10,317 bases of DNA from Streptosporangiaceae bacterium (GTDB taxonomy: Bacteria > Actinomycetota > Actinomycetes > Streptosporangiales > Streptosporangiaceae). The notes beneath the pieces were generated by a model. It saw only the letters and a program-made list of their open reading frames with translations. It ran no database searches and was not told the origin of the DNA. Where the stretch lies: positions 1 to 10,317 of the forward strand of contig JAICWX010000305.1 of assembly GCA_025934635.1 (NCBI GenBank), given 5' to 3'. The position numbers were made by a program, and so were the translations under genes. Below are positions 1 to 5,564 of this stretch, in pieces. The first letter of the stretch is position 1. Each line of letters starts with the position of its first letter.

Positions 1-92
1 CACCCGGTCCCATTCCGAACCCGGAAGTTAAGCCCTTCAGCGCCGATGGTACTGCGCGGGGGACCGCGTGGGAGAGTAGGACACCGCCGGAC
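1..92 (+). rRNA. rrf: 5S ribosomal RNA, 3' part (5' end outside window)
   Basis: The first ~92 bases match the central and 3' portion of a bacterial 5S rRNA. The conserved CCGAACCCGGAAGTTAAGC loop/helix segment is at about 16-34, followed by the GCCGATGGTACTGC arm and the GGGAGAGTAGGACACCGCC strand near the 3' end. About 25 nucleotides of the 5' end are missing at the window edge. Orientation is left to right, so the 16S and 23S genes should lie just upstream. The exact 3' end is estimated from the family; processing could shift it by a few bases. Confidence 0.95.
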
Positions 93-98
93 ATGCAT

Positions 99-140
99 CG
101 AAGAGGGTCGCTCCCAGTCATGGTCGAGCGGCCCTCTTCG
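99..140 (+). terminator. rRNA operon terminator hairpin
   Basis: CGAAGAGGGTCGCTC (99-113) pairs with GAGCGGCCCTCTTCG (126-140) along all 15 bp, with a single G-U wobble, around a 12-nt loop. A T-containing tract (CTTGTCTTGG) follows. It lies 6-7 nt after the predicted 5S end, the expected place for the rrn operon terminator. The following gene starts only 38 bp later, so some read-through into it is possible. Confidence 0.9.
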
Positions 141-178
141 CTTGTCTTGGGTAGTACTGATGCTGGAGGTTGGTAAGC

Positions 179-2371
179 GTGTCTGAGGGACCGGGAACAT
201 CCGGTAGCCGGAGCGGTGGCGGCGACCGGAACGCGCCCCGCGGAGCGAAGCCCAGGACCGGAGGACGGCCCTCATCCGGCGCATCCCGTGGCACCGGCCG
301 CGTGGGCTACAGCGGACGCGGGGGCCAGCCGGGCCGCCCCGGCCAGGACGAGCCTCGCCGTTCAGGCCCCCGGGACCCAGGCTCACGCCGGACCGACGGC
401 ACCTCCGAAGGCCGCCCGCCCCGCAGCGGGACCGGCGGCGCAGCTCGCGGAGATGCGGGCCGGGACAGCCGTCCGTCCAGTGACCGCTGGGACAATAACG
501 ACCGTCGGCCAAGCGGTCCGCGTTCAGACCGTCCAAGCGGCGCTTACCGTTCCGGCAGCCGCCCTGGTACTCAAGGACGTCCTGAGGACCGCGCCGGTGG
601 TGACGGCGACAGCCGCGGCACGACCAGGCCCTTCCGGCCCAAGCGCCCCTCATCACCGGGAAGTTCTGGTACCGGCAGCGACTTCCGGCGTGGTAGCCGC
701 CCGGGAGCCAGCCGCCCTAGCAGCGGCCCTCGCTGGGCCGATGGCGATAGCCGCTCACGCGATCGCGGATCAGCCCCGCGCGACGACGCCTCCAGCCAGG
801 ACTACCGCAGTAGCCGCCCCAGCCGTCCCGGCGGCGCGCGGCGTCCCGGCAGCGGCTACCAGTCGGACTCCGCCTCCCGCGGTGACCGTGGCCCTAGCTC
901 CTACCGGTCACGCGAGGCCAGCTCCAGCGGCCGCGAAGGATCGGGCCGCCGAGACGACACCGGCAGCCGTCGCCCCTACAGCGACCGCGACGACCGCGGC
1001 AGCTCCAGTGACCGCCGCCCTTACAACGGCCGCGGCAGTACCAGTGACCGCCGCCCGTACAGCGACCGCAGCAGTTCCAGCGACCGCCGTCCCTACGCCG
1101 ACCGCAGTGACCGCAGCGGTCCCAGTGACCGCCGTGAGCCCACCGAGCGCCGCCCCTACAACGACCGCAACGACCGCGGCAGCTCCGGTGACCGCCGCCC
1201 CTACAGCGACCGGCGCGAGACCGGTAGCCGGGAGGAGAACCGGAGCCGTGGTCCGGCCCGGGACCGTGACTCCCGGCCAGGCACCGGGGGAGCCCCCGCA
1301 CGGCGCACCGGGTCGTACTCGCGTGATGGGGGCCGGGATCAGGGCTCGCGACCGTACCGTGGCTCCAGCCGACCGGGTGGTTCGACGGGTGACCGTAACC
1401 GTGAGAGTGCCCCGGCTAGCAGCCGCCCCTGGGGCGACCGAGACGATTCGCAGTCCCGGCCGCCACGCGAGCCCGGCCCGCGGATTCCTGAGTCGATCAG
1501 TGCCGATCAGCTCGACGCCGACGCCAAGGCCCAGCTGAACAGCCTGCCGAACGATCTTGCTGACACCGTGGCCCGCTATCTGGTCGCCGCCGGCATGGCG
1601 GAGAACCCGGAGGAGGGCTATGGCTTCGCGCAGGCCGCCAAACGGCTCGCCGCGCGGGTCGGCGTGGTCCGGGAGGCCTGCGGCATCGCTGCCTATCACA
1701 CGGGGCGCTGGGCCGACGCCCTGTCGGAGTTCCGCGCCGCCCGGCGGATGACTGGCCGGGACGACTACGTACCCATCATGGCCGACTGCGAGCGGGCCCT
1801 CGGCCGGCCGGACCGGGCCCTGGCCTTGGTACACGAGGTCAATGCCGCCGACCTCAGCCGGCCTACGCAGATCGAGCTGCGGATCGTCGAGTCCGGCATC
1901 CGCCGGGATCAAGGGCTGGCGGATGCCGCCGTCCTTGTTCTGCAGGTCCCCGAGCTCACCAGCGGCCGGGTGCGGCCCTGGTCCGCGCGGCTCTTCTACG
2001 CCTACGGGGATGCGCTGCTCGCGGCCGACCGTGCCGAGGAGGCCCGCGCCGCGTTCGCCCGCGCCGTCGAGATTGACCCTGACGGCGAGACCGACGCCGC
2101 CGAGCGCCTCGACGAGCTCGACGGTATCGTCTTCGACGACCTAGAAGATGACGAGTTCCAGGACGACGACCTAGAGGACGACGACCCGGAAGAGGACGAC
2201 GTTGAGGGCCAGCTCGAGGACGAGCCGCAAGACGATGACCAGGACGTCGCCGAGCTTAAGGATGAGCTCGAGGACGAGGCGGAAACCGGGGAGCTCAAGG
2301 CCGAGTCCGAGAAGGCTGAGTCCGAGGATGAGCCGCAGGACATGCAGGAGAACGAGCTAGAGAAGAGCTAG
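179..2371 (+). CDS. TPR-domain protein with Arg/Ser/Gly-rich disordered N-terminus and acidic C-terminus
   Basis: The GTG at 179 is chosen because GGAGG (165-169) lies 9 nt upstream; the in-frame TTG at 170 touches that ribosome-binding site. The 730-residue product has three parts. Residues 1 to ~434 are low complexity, rich in R, S, G, D and P, with a block of [S/T/G]DRRPYxDR-type repeats at about 262-348. Residues ~435-650 form a predicted helical domain with TPR-like segments, for example 501-526 (G--AYHTGRWADALSEFRAA) and 605-638 (ending FARAVEIDPDG). Residues ~652-730 are almost entirely D/E, with some K, Q and L. No signal peptide or membrane helix is visible, so it is probably cytoplasmic. 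TPR domains usually mediate protein contacts, and RG/RS-rich disordered regions often bind RNA. A role near ribosomes or RNA is inference from composition and the rRNA neighbour. It converges with the next gene, overlapping 4 bp. Confidence 0.85.
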   Translation: MSEGPGTSGSRSGGGDRNAPRGAKPRTGGRPSSGASRGTGRVGYSGRGGQPGRPGQDEPRRSGPRDPGSRRTDGTSEGRPPRSGTGGAARGDAGRDSRPSSDRWDNNDRRPSGPRSDRPSGAYRSGSRPGTQGRPEDRAGGDGDSRGTTRPFRPKRPSSPGSSGTGSDFRRGSRPGASRPSSGPRWADGDSRSRDRGSAPRDDASSQDYRSSRPSRPGGARRPGSGYQSDSASRGDRGPSSYRSREASSSGREGSGRRDDTGSRRPYSDRDDRGSSSDRRPYNGRGSTSDRRPYSDRSSSSDRRPYADRSDRSGPSDRREPTERRPYNDRNDRGSSGDRRPYSDRRETGSREENRSRGPARDRDSRPGTGGAPARRTGSYSRDGGRDQGSRPYRGSSRPGGSTGDRNRESAPASSRPWGDRDDSQSRPPREPGPRIPESISADQLDADAKAQLNSLPNDLADTVARYLVAAGMAENPEEGYGFAQAAKRLAARVGVVREACGIAAYHTGRWADALSEFRAARRMTGRDDYVPIMADCERALGRPDRALALVHEVNAADLSRPTQIELRIVESGIRRDQGLADAAVLVLQVPELTSGRVRPWSARLFYAYGDALLAADRAEEARAAFARAVEIDPDGETDAAERLDELDGIVFDDLEDDEFQDDDLEDDDPEEDDVEGQLEDEPQDDDQDVAELKDELEDEAETGELKAESEKAESEDEPQDMQENELEKS
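961..1221 (+). repeat. Tandem degenerate repeats encoding [S/T/G]DRRPYxDR units
   Basis: Within the disordered part of the TPR protein, units of the form xDRRPYxDR recur, separated by spacers rich in S, G, R and D. Variants include SRRPYSDR, SDRRPYNGR, SDRRPYSDR, SDRRPYADR, ERRPYNDR and GDRRPYSDR. At DNA level the core is a recurring GACCGCCGyCCsTAC with variable third positions. The period is irregular, about 10-30 codons. The repeat keeps several other frames open on both strands, which creates long false ORFs across this region. Confidence 0.8.
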
Positions 2372-3132
2372 ATCTCATCCCAGGGGCAGTCGTCGATGGC
2401 GGCGGCGATGACCTTGGTAAATGCCTCGTCCTGGGCAATCGTCAAGTCGTCGACCCGGCCGACCGGCGCCCAGCCGTGCGAGTTGCACAAGATCATCCCG
2501 TTGTAACCAGCGAGATCCTGCACGCTGACTGTCTCTTCGGCCTGCCCGACGCCGGCCGCCGTGAGCTGGCGCCGCAGGATGAGCATCGTGATGCCGAGCA
2601 GTTTTGGCGCATCGGGCCAGATCACCAGGCCGTCTCGCCAGAACCCTACGTTGGTGACGGTGCCCTCGGAGATCCTGCCCGTCTCGTCCACCAGCAGGCC
2701 CTCGTCAAAACCCGCGGCCAGGGCCATCTCGCTGAACCGGCCCTGGCCCCAGCTGCCGACGTGCTTAAGCCGGGCCAGCGGCCGCTGGAACTGCAAGGCG
2801 GTCATCGAATGCGGACGGCGCGGCGTGTCCTGCGGCGCCCGGACCGTGACGATCAGCCCGGCCCAGTAGCCATAGACGCGGACGCTCGCGTCCATTCGGC
2901 CGTCGAGGGCATGGCGGATGCGAGCGCGGACCTCCTGCCCGTCGAGTTCCCGCCCGTAGACGTCGTGGTGTGCCGACTCCAGCCGCGCTAGGTGCAAGTC
3001 GAGGCCACGTACTCGTCCGCCGCGGACCTGCATCGCCGTGAAATGACCCCACCCCTCGTGCTCCAGCAGGGCCACGGCCGCCTGGTCAGCCTCCCGGCCG
3101 TTGACCTCGATCTTGCCGTGATCAGTAGTCAT
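2368..3132 (-). CDS. Aminotransferase class IV family protein (BCAT / aminodeoxychorismate lyase-like)
   Basis: This 254-residue protein has the fold-type IV PLP enzyme signatures. HLARL (47-51) is near the N-terminus. Lys123 in RLKHVGSWGQG sits where the PLP Schiff-base lysine is expected. GFDEGLLVDETGRISEGTVTN (141-161) carries the conserved Glu156 and Asn161. The family includes branched-chain and D-amino acid aminotransferases and 4-amino-4-deoxychorismate lyase; the residues visible do not decide the substrate. It is somewhat shorter than typical BCATs (~300+) and closer to lyase-type members. The ATG at 3132 is supported by GGAAGGGA (3148-3141) 8 nt upstream. It is probably transcribed alone. 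Its TAG stop shares the CTAG tetranucleotide with the stop of the opposing TPR gene, so the two genes meet tail to tail with no terminator between them. Confidence 0.88.
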   Translation of the reverse strand: MTTDHGKIEVNGREADQAAVALLEHEGWGHFTAMQVRGGRVRGLDLHLARLESAHHDVYGRELDGQEVRARIRHALDGRMDASVRVYGYWAGLIVTVRAPQDTPRRPHSMTALQFQRPLARLKHVGSWGQGRFSEMALAAGFDEGLLVDETGRISEGTVTNVGFWRDGLVIWPDAPKLLGITMLILRRQLTAAGVGQAEETVSVQDLAGYNGMILCNSHGWAPVGRVDDLTIAQDEAFTKVIAAAIDDCPWDEI

Positions 3133-3189
3133 CCAGCAGTTCCCTTCCAGTCAGCTGCACGGTCCCCGCGCCGTCTTCGCCTCATGACC

Positions 3190-3217
3190 ACGTTAGCGCG
3201 GACATTTGCCCCGTAAA
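3190..3217 (-). promoter_or_regulatory. Possible promoter of the class IV aminotransferase gene
   Basis: Reading the minus strand, TAACGT (3195-3190) fits the actinobacterial TAnnnT -10 pattern. A partial -35, TTTACG (3217-3212), sits 16 bp upstream. The start codon at 3132 is ~58 nt beyond the -10. The -35 is poor (4 of 6 to TTGACA), so this is only a candidate. Confidence 0.3.
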
Positions 3218-3356
3218 TTCCGCGGGCAGCGGTCCACAGTGACTTGGGTCCTGGGACCAAAACGAGCCATTCGGGCGGCAGGCGACGATGCCGGGTCATC
3301 GTGTGTACCTACCCCCGGAGAGTGCGGATCCTGAATCGGAACACATGAGCCATTCC

Positions 3357-3387
3357 CGCCGCCTGATCATCGAGGCGGTGATCAGGC
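3357..3387. other. Two overlapping, mutually exclusive stem-loops
   Basis: Stem B is a perfect 9-bp repeat: GCCTGATCA (3361-3369) with TGATCAGGC (3379-3387) around a 9-nt loop. Stem A pairs CGCCGCCT (3357-3364) with AGGCGGTG (3373-3380) with one G-U pair and an 8-nt loop. They share bases 3361-3364 and 3379-3380, so a transcript could form only one at a time. No T-tract follows in either direction. It could be a terminator/antiterminator pair, a dimeric operator (the TGATCA core), or chance in G+C-rich DNA. Confidence 0.45.
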
Positions 3388-3421
3388 TCTGGCCCCGCCC
3401 GGTCCGGCCGCCCCGGCCGGT

Positions 3422-3444
3422 CCCGCCCGGTCCCGGCCGTCCCC
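3422..3444 (-). other. Canonical G-quadruplex motif on the minus strand
   Basis: On the + strand CCC, CCC, CCC and CCCC runs are separated by 1, 3 and 6 nt, so the minus strand fits G3+N1-7 four times. More C-runs lie upstream (3393-3414). Such motifs occur often by chance in DNA this G+C-rich. Confidence 0.4.
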
Positions 3445-3693
3445 GCGCCGCTCCGCCTGGACCGGTCACGCCGGCATCAGCAGTACCGGCAGCCGCAGGC
3501 GGCCCGGATAAGCGAGACCACTGCCCTGGACCCGGGCCGCCTCCCGGTCGATCGGGCACGCCCGGGTAGCCCCGGTCGCCGCCGGTCATGATCCCGCGTA
3601 GCCCAGTCCGTTCGGTGAAATTGATCTTTCAGTCAGCAGAATGCATGATCATCCAGGGATCGTCGGCAGGCTAGCCAGCTAGGGTCAAGGCAC

Positions 3694-3713
3694 TGTCAAC
3701 GCTTCAGTTGACA
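3694..3713. promoter_or_regulatory. Perfect inverted repeat overlapping the -35 box (candidate operator)
   Basis: TGTCAAC (3694-3700) and GTTGACA (3707-3713) are perfect inverted arms with a 6-nt spacer. The right arm contains the TTGACA -35 hexamer, so a bound dimer would block RNA polymerase. The IclR regulator encoded two genes downstream is the natural candidate ligand, but a GntR- or TetR-type protein encoded elsewhere is equally possible. Confidence 0.6.
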
Positions 3714-3737
3714 ATGCGCGAGCCACCCGGCTAGCGT
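3708..3737 (+). promoter_or_regulatory. Promoter of the SDR-IclR-FAH operon
   Basis: TTGACA (3708-3713) is a perfect -35. An 18-bp spacer separates it from TAGCGT (3732-3737), which fits the TAnnnT -10 pattern. Transcription would start near 3744, giving a leader of ~57 nt to the ATG at 3801. The leader carries a perfect palindrome TTCAGCTGAA (3781-3790) just before the ribosome-binding site. Confidence 0.65.
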
Positions 3738-3800
3738 TTTGCCCGCTTTCCGCGGGTCATATCAGTCAGCCGAATGACCATTCAGCTGAAAGGAACGCAC

Positions 3801-4637
3801 ATGGACGCTTCCGCCTGGCCGGACGGGCCGCTACTCGCCGGGGCGGTCTCGATCGTGATGGGCGGCAGCACCGGCATCGGCCTGGCCGCGGCGCGCTGCC
3901 TGGCCCGGCACGGGTCGGCCGTCGAGCTGGCCGCCGTCGACGAAGCCAGCGTGACCGCCGCGGTAACCCAGCTCCGGGCCGACGGGCACGAGGCGCACGG
4001 GACGGTGCTCGACGTGGCCCGCCCCGAGCACGTCGAGGGCTTCTTCGCCGATATAGCCGAACGCCACGGGCGGGTGTCCGTCCTGGTCAACTCGGCCGGC
4101 ATCCAGCGCTACGGCACGGCCGAGACCACCCCGGTGGCGGTGTGGGACGAGGTGCTCGACGTCAACGTGCGCGCCATGTTCCTGACCGTCAAGCACGCGG
4201 TGCCGCTGATGCGCCGCAACGGCGGCGGCGCCATCGTCAACGTCTCCTCCGCGCAGGCCACCGCCAGCCAGGCCAACGTGGTGGCGTACACCGCGAGCAA
4301 GGGCGCGATCGTGGCCATGACCCGGGCCATGGCGATCGATCACGCGCCGGACGGCATCCGGGTCAACTCGGTGAGCCCCGGTTCGATCGATACCCCCATG
4401 CTGCGCCAGTCGGCCCGGGAGGCCGGCGACGAGGACACGGTGATCGCGCAGTGGGGCTCCAACCACCCGCTTGGCCGGGTCGGCACGCCCGTCGAGGTCG
4501 CGGACGCGATCTTGTTCCTGGCCAGCCCGCTGTCCGGCTTCGTGACCGGTACCGAGCTGCGGGTCGACGGCGGCCTGCTGGCCGCCGTCGCGGTCCCCGC
4601 CCCCGGCTCAGGCAACGCTGACACGGACAATGCCTGA
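3801..4637 (+). CDS. SDR family oxidoreductase
   Basis: A classical short-chain dehydrogenase/reductase of 278 residues. The Rossmann glycine motif is GGSTGIG (21-27), with Met20 where the usual motif has Thr. NSAG is at 97-100, the active-site Asn is probably Asn122, the catalytic Ser is Ser150, and YTASK gives Tyr163 and Lys167. PGSIDTPM (193-200) and the C-terminal VTGTELRVDGG are also typical. It should carry out NAD(P)-dependent oxidation of an alcohol or reduction of a ketone; the substrate cannot be read from the sequence. The ATG at 3801 is preferred because AAAGGA (3789-3794) lies 6 nt upstream. An in-frame ATG at 3774 lacks such a site. It is first in a probable operon with the IclR gene 8 nt downstream. 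In sugar-acid pathways, SDR plus FAH pairs oxidise and then cleave 2-keto-3-deoxy acids; that role is inference here. Confidence 0.92.
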   Translation: MDASAWPDGPLLAGAVSIVMGGSTGIGLAAARCLARHGSAVELAAVDEASVTAAVTQLRADGHEAHGTVLDVARPEHVEGFFADIAERHGRVSVLVNSAGIQRYGTAETTPVAVWDEVLDVNVRAMFLTVKHAVPLMRRNGGGAIVNVSSAQATASQANVVAYTASKGAIVAMTRAMAIDHAPDGIRVNSVSPGSIDTPMLRQSAREAGDEDTVIAQWGSNHPLGRVGTPVEVADAILFLASPLSGFVTGTELRVDGGLLAAVAVPAPGSGNADTDNA

Positions 4638-4645
4638 CGCGGACC

Positions 4646-5425
4646 ATGACCGAAGAACCCCGGGTCCGCTCCACCACCGGCGACCTGCTCATCCTGATCG
4701 AGCAGCTGGCCGGCTTCGACCGCGTCGGGGTGACCCGGCTGGCCCGTCACCTCGAGGTGCCCGCGCCCACGGTCTACCGGATGCTGCGCGCGCTGGAGCG
4801 CGCCGGGTACGTTGAGCAGCTGGCCGAGTCCAAGGAATACCGGCTCACCCTGAAGCTGTTCGAGCTCGGCAGCCGGGTGGCCAGCCGGACCACGCTGCGC
4901 GACCTGGCCGCCGTCGAGGTGGAACGGCTGGCCCAGCAGACCGGGCTCGCCTCCAACGTGAGCGTGCTGGTCGGCGGGGACGTCCTGTACCTGGCCCAGG
5001 TCAAGACCGAGGAACTGCTGGCGGTGAACCTGATGCCGGGAAGCCGCGCGCCGGCCACCTGCACCGCGATGGGCAAGGCCATGCTCTCGCGAGAGTACCG
5101 CGATGTGCGGGCCATCGTCGGCCCGGGGCCGTACCCGAGCCGGACCGCCTACACGATCACCACCTACGAGGACCTGGCGGCCGAACTCACGAAGATCCAG
5201 CGCCTCGGCTATGCCGTCGACCGGCAGGAACTCAACCTCGGCGTGTGGTGCGTGGCCGCCCCGATCCTTGGCGTCCGGCAGACCCGGCCCGCCGCGGTCA
5301 GCGTCTCGGTCTACCGGCCCGAGCTCGACGCGGCCGAGGAGGAGCGCCTGGGCCGGCTCGTCATCGCCGCCGCGAGCCGCATCTCGGACCGGCTAGGCGG
5401 CCTCGGCAACATGGCCTCCTGGTAG
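4646..5425 (+). CDS. IclR family transcriptional regulator
   Basis: This 259-residue protein has the IclR layout. A winged helix-turn-helix covers about 8-72, with the recognition region VTRLARHLEVPAPTVYRML and wing YRLTLKLFELG. A ligand-binding domain covers about 80-250, with family-typical ATCTAMGKAML (137-147), LGYAVDRQELNLGVWCVAAPI (187-207) and a closing helix. IclR proteins bind small metabolites, often aromatic or keto acids, and act as dimers or tetramers on nearby catabolic promoters. It begins 8 nt after the SDR stop with no clear ribosome-binding site, suggesting translational coupling. The likely targets are the operon promoter at 3694-3737 and the FAH leader at 5519-5549, both with inverted repeats. 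Which one, and whether it activates or represses, is not shown. Confidence 0.93.
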   Translation: MTEEPRVRSTTGDLLILIEQLAGFDRVGVTRLARHLEVPAPTVYRMLRALERAGYVEQLAESKEYRLTLKLFELGSRVASRTTLRDLAAVEVERLAQQTGLASNVSVLVGGDVLYLAQVKTEELLAVNLMPGSRAPATCTAMGKAMLSREYRDVRAIVGPGPYPSRTAYTITTYEDLAAELTKIQRLGYAVDRQELNLGVWCVAAPILGVRQTRPAAVSVSVYRPELDAAEEERLGRLVIAAASRISDRLGGLGNMASW

Positions 5426-5432
5426 CCCGCAC

Positions 5433-5472
5433 AAGCACAAGCACGAGCACGAGCACGAGCACAAGCACGAGC
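5433..5472 (+). repeat. Tandem RAGCAC hexanucleotide repeat
   Basis: Directly after the IclR stop (TAG at 5423-5425), six hexamers AAGCAC or GAGCAC follow in tandem (5433-5468), then a partial seventh. The array lies in the 139-bp gap before the FAH gene. The length could vary by replication slippage, changing spacing upstream of the FAH promoter. Confidence 0.85.
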
Positions 5473-5506
5473 CGGCCCCGCCCGAAACCGCCCCTGACCT
5501 GCGCGT

Positions 5507-5549
5507 TATACTCAACCAGAAATTTCACTGGACGAAATACTCATTCCAG
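5507..5549 (+). promoter_or_regulatory. Possible internal promoter and operator before the FAH gene
   Basis: TATACT (5507-5512) is a strong -10-like hexamer in an unusually A+T-rich island; no good -35 was found 16-18 bp upstream. Downstream, three symmetrical elements overlap: palindrome GAAATTTC (5519-5526), inverted repeat ATTTC/GAAAT (5522-5526 and 5534-5538), and CTGGA/TCCAG (5528-5532 and 5545-5549). Together they look like an operator at the transcription start, where an IclR-type protein could act. Confidence 0.45.
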
Positions 5550-5564
5550 AAGGAGAGACCGCCG

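Larger units (their letters stand above)
3244..3600. other. Gene-poor G+C-rich intergenic stretch
   Basis: No convincing gene was found between the aminotransferase promoter region and the SDR promoter. Small open frames exist on both strands (3288-3569 +, 3296-3589 -), but they are Pro/Gly/Arg-rich, overlap each other, lack good ribosome-binding sites and resemble no known family. The stretch holds a 17-nt quasi-palindrome (3244-3260, TTGG...CCAA ends), two overlapping hairpins (3357-3387) and a C-rich tract on the + strand (3393-3444). An untranslated RNA is possible but not shown. Confidence 0.5.
3629..3776 (+). repeat. Pair of 15-nt near-identical direct repeats flanking the SDR promoter
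   Basis: TCAGTCAGCAGAATG (3629-3643) and TCAGTCAGCCGAATG (3762-3776) match at 14 of 15 positions, 133 bp apart. One copy lies upstream of the promoter and the other in the leader, so they bracket the -35/-10 boxes. They may be paired protein-binding sites. Confidence 0.45.

Noticed and set aside
216..1538. 440-residue open frame on the + strand inside the TPR gene
   Set aside because: Ala/Thr/Pro-rich low-complexity product caused by the G+C-rich repeats in another frame; no ribosome-binding site or family resemblance.
908..1912. 334-residue open frame on the minus strand across the TPR gene
   Set aside because: Antisense shadow of the repeat and TPR region; compositionally biased (Val/Ala/Gly/Thr) with no domain seen.
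3288..3589. Overlapping small open frames on both strands in the intergenic stretch
   Set aside because: Pro/Gly/Arg-rich, mutually overlapping, no good ribosome-binding site and no recognisable family.
3774..3800. Upstream ATG for the SDR gene
   Set aside because: No ribosome-binding site before it, whereas AAAGGA is well placed for ATG 3801.
5433..5472. Hexamer array considered as a CRISPR or attachment site
   Set aside because: Units are contiguous 6-mers without spacers; there is no tRNA, integrase or cas gene in the window.
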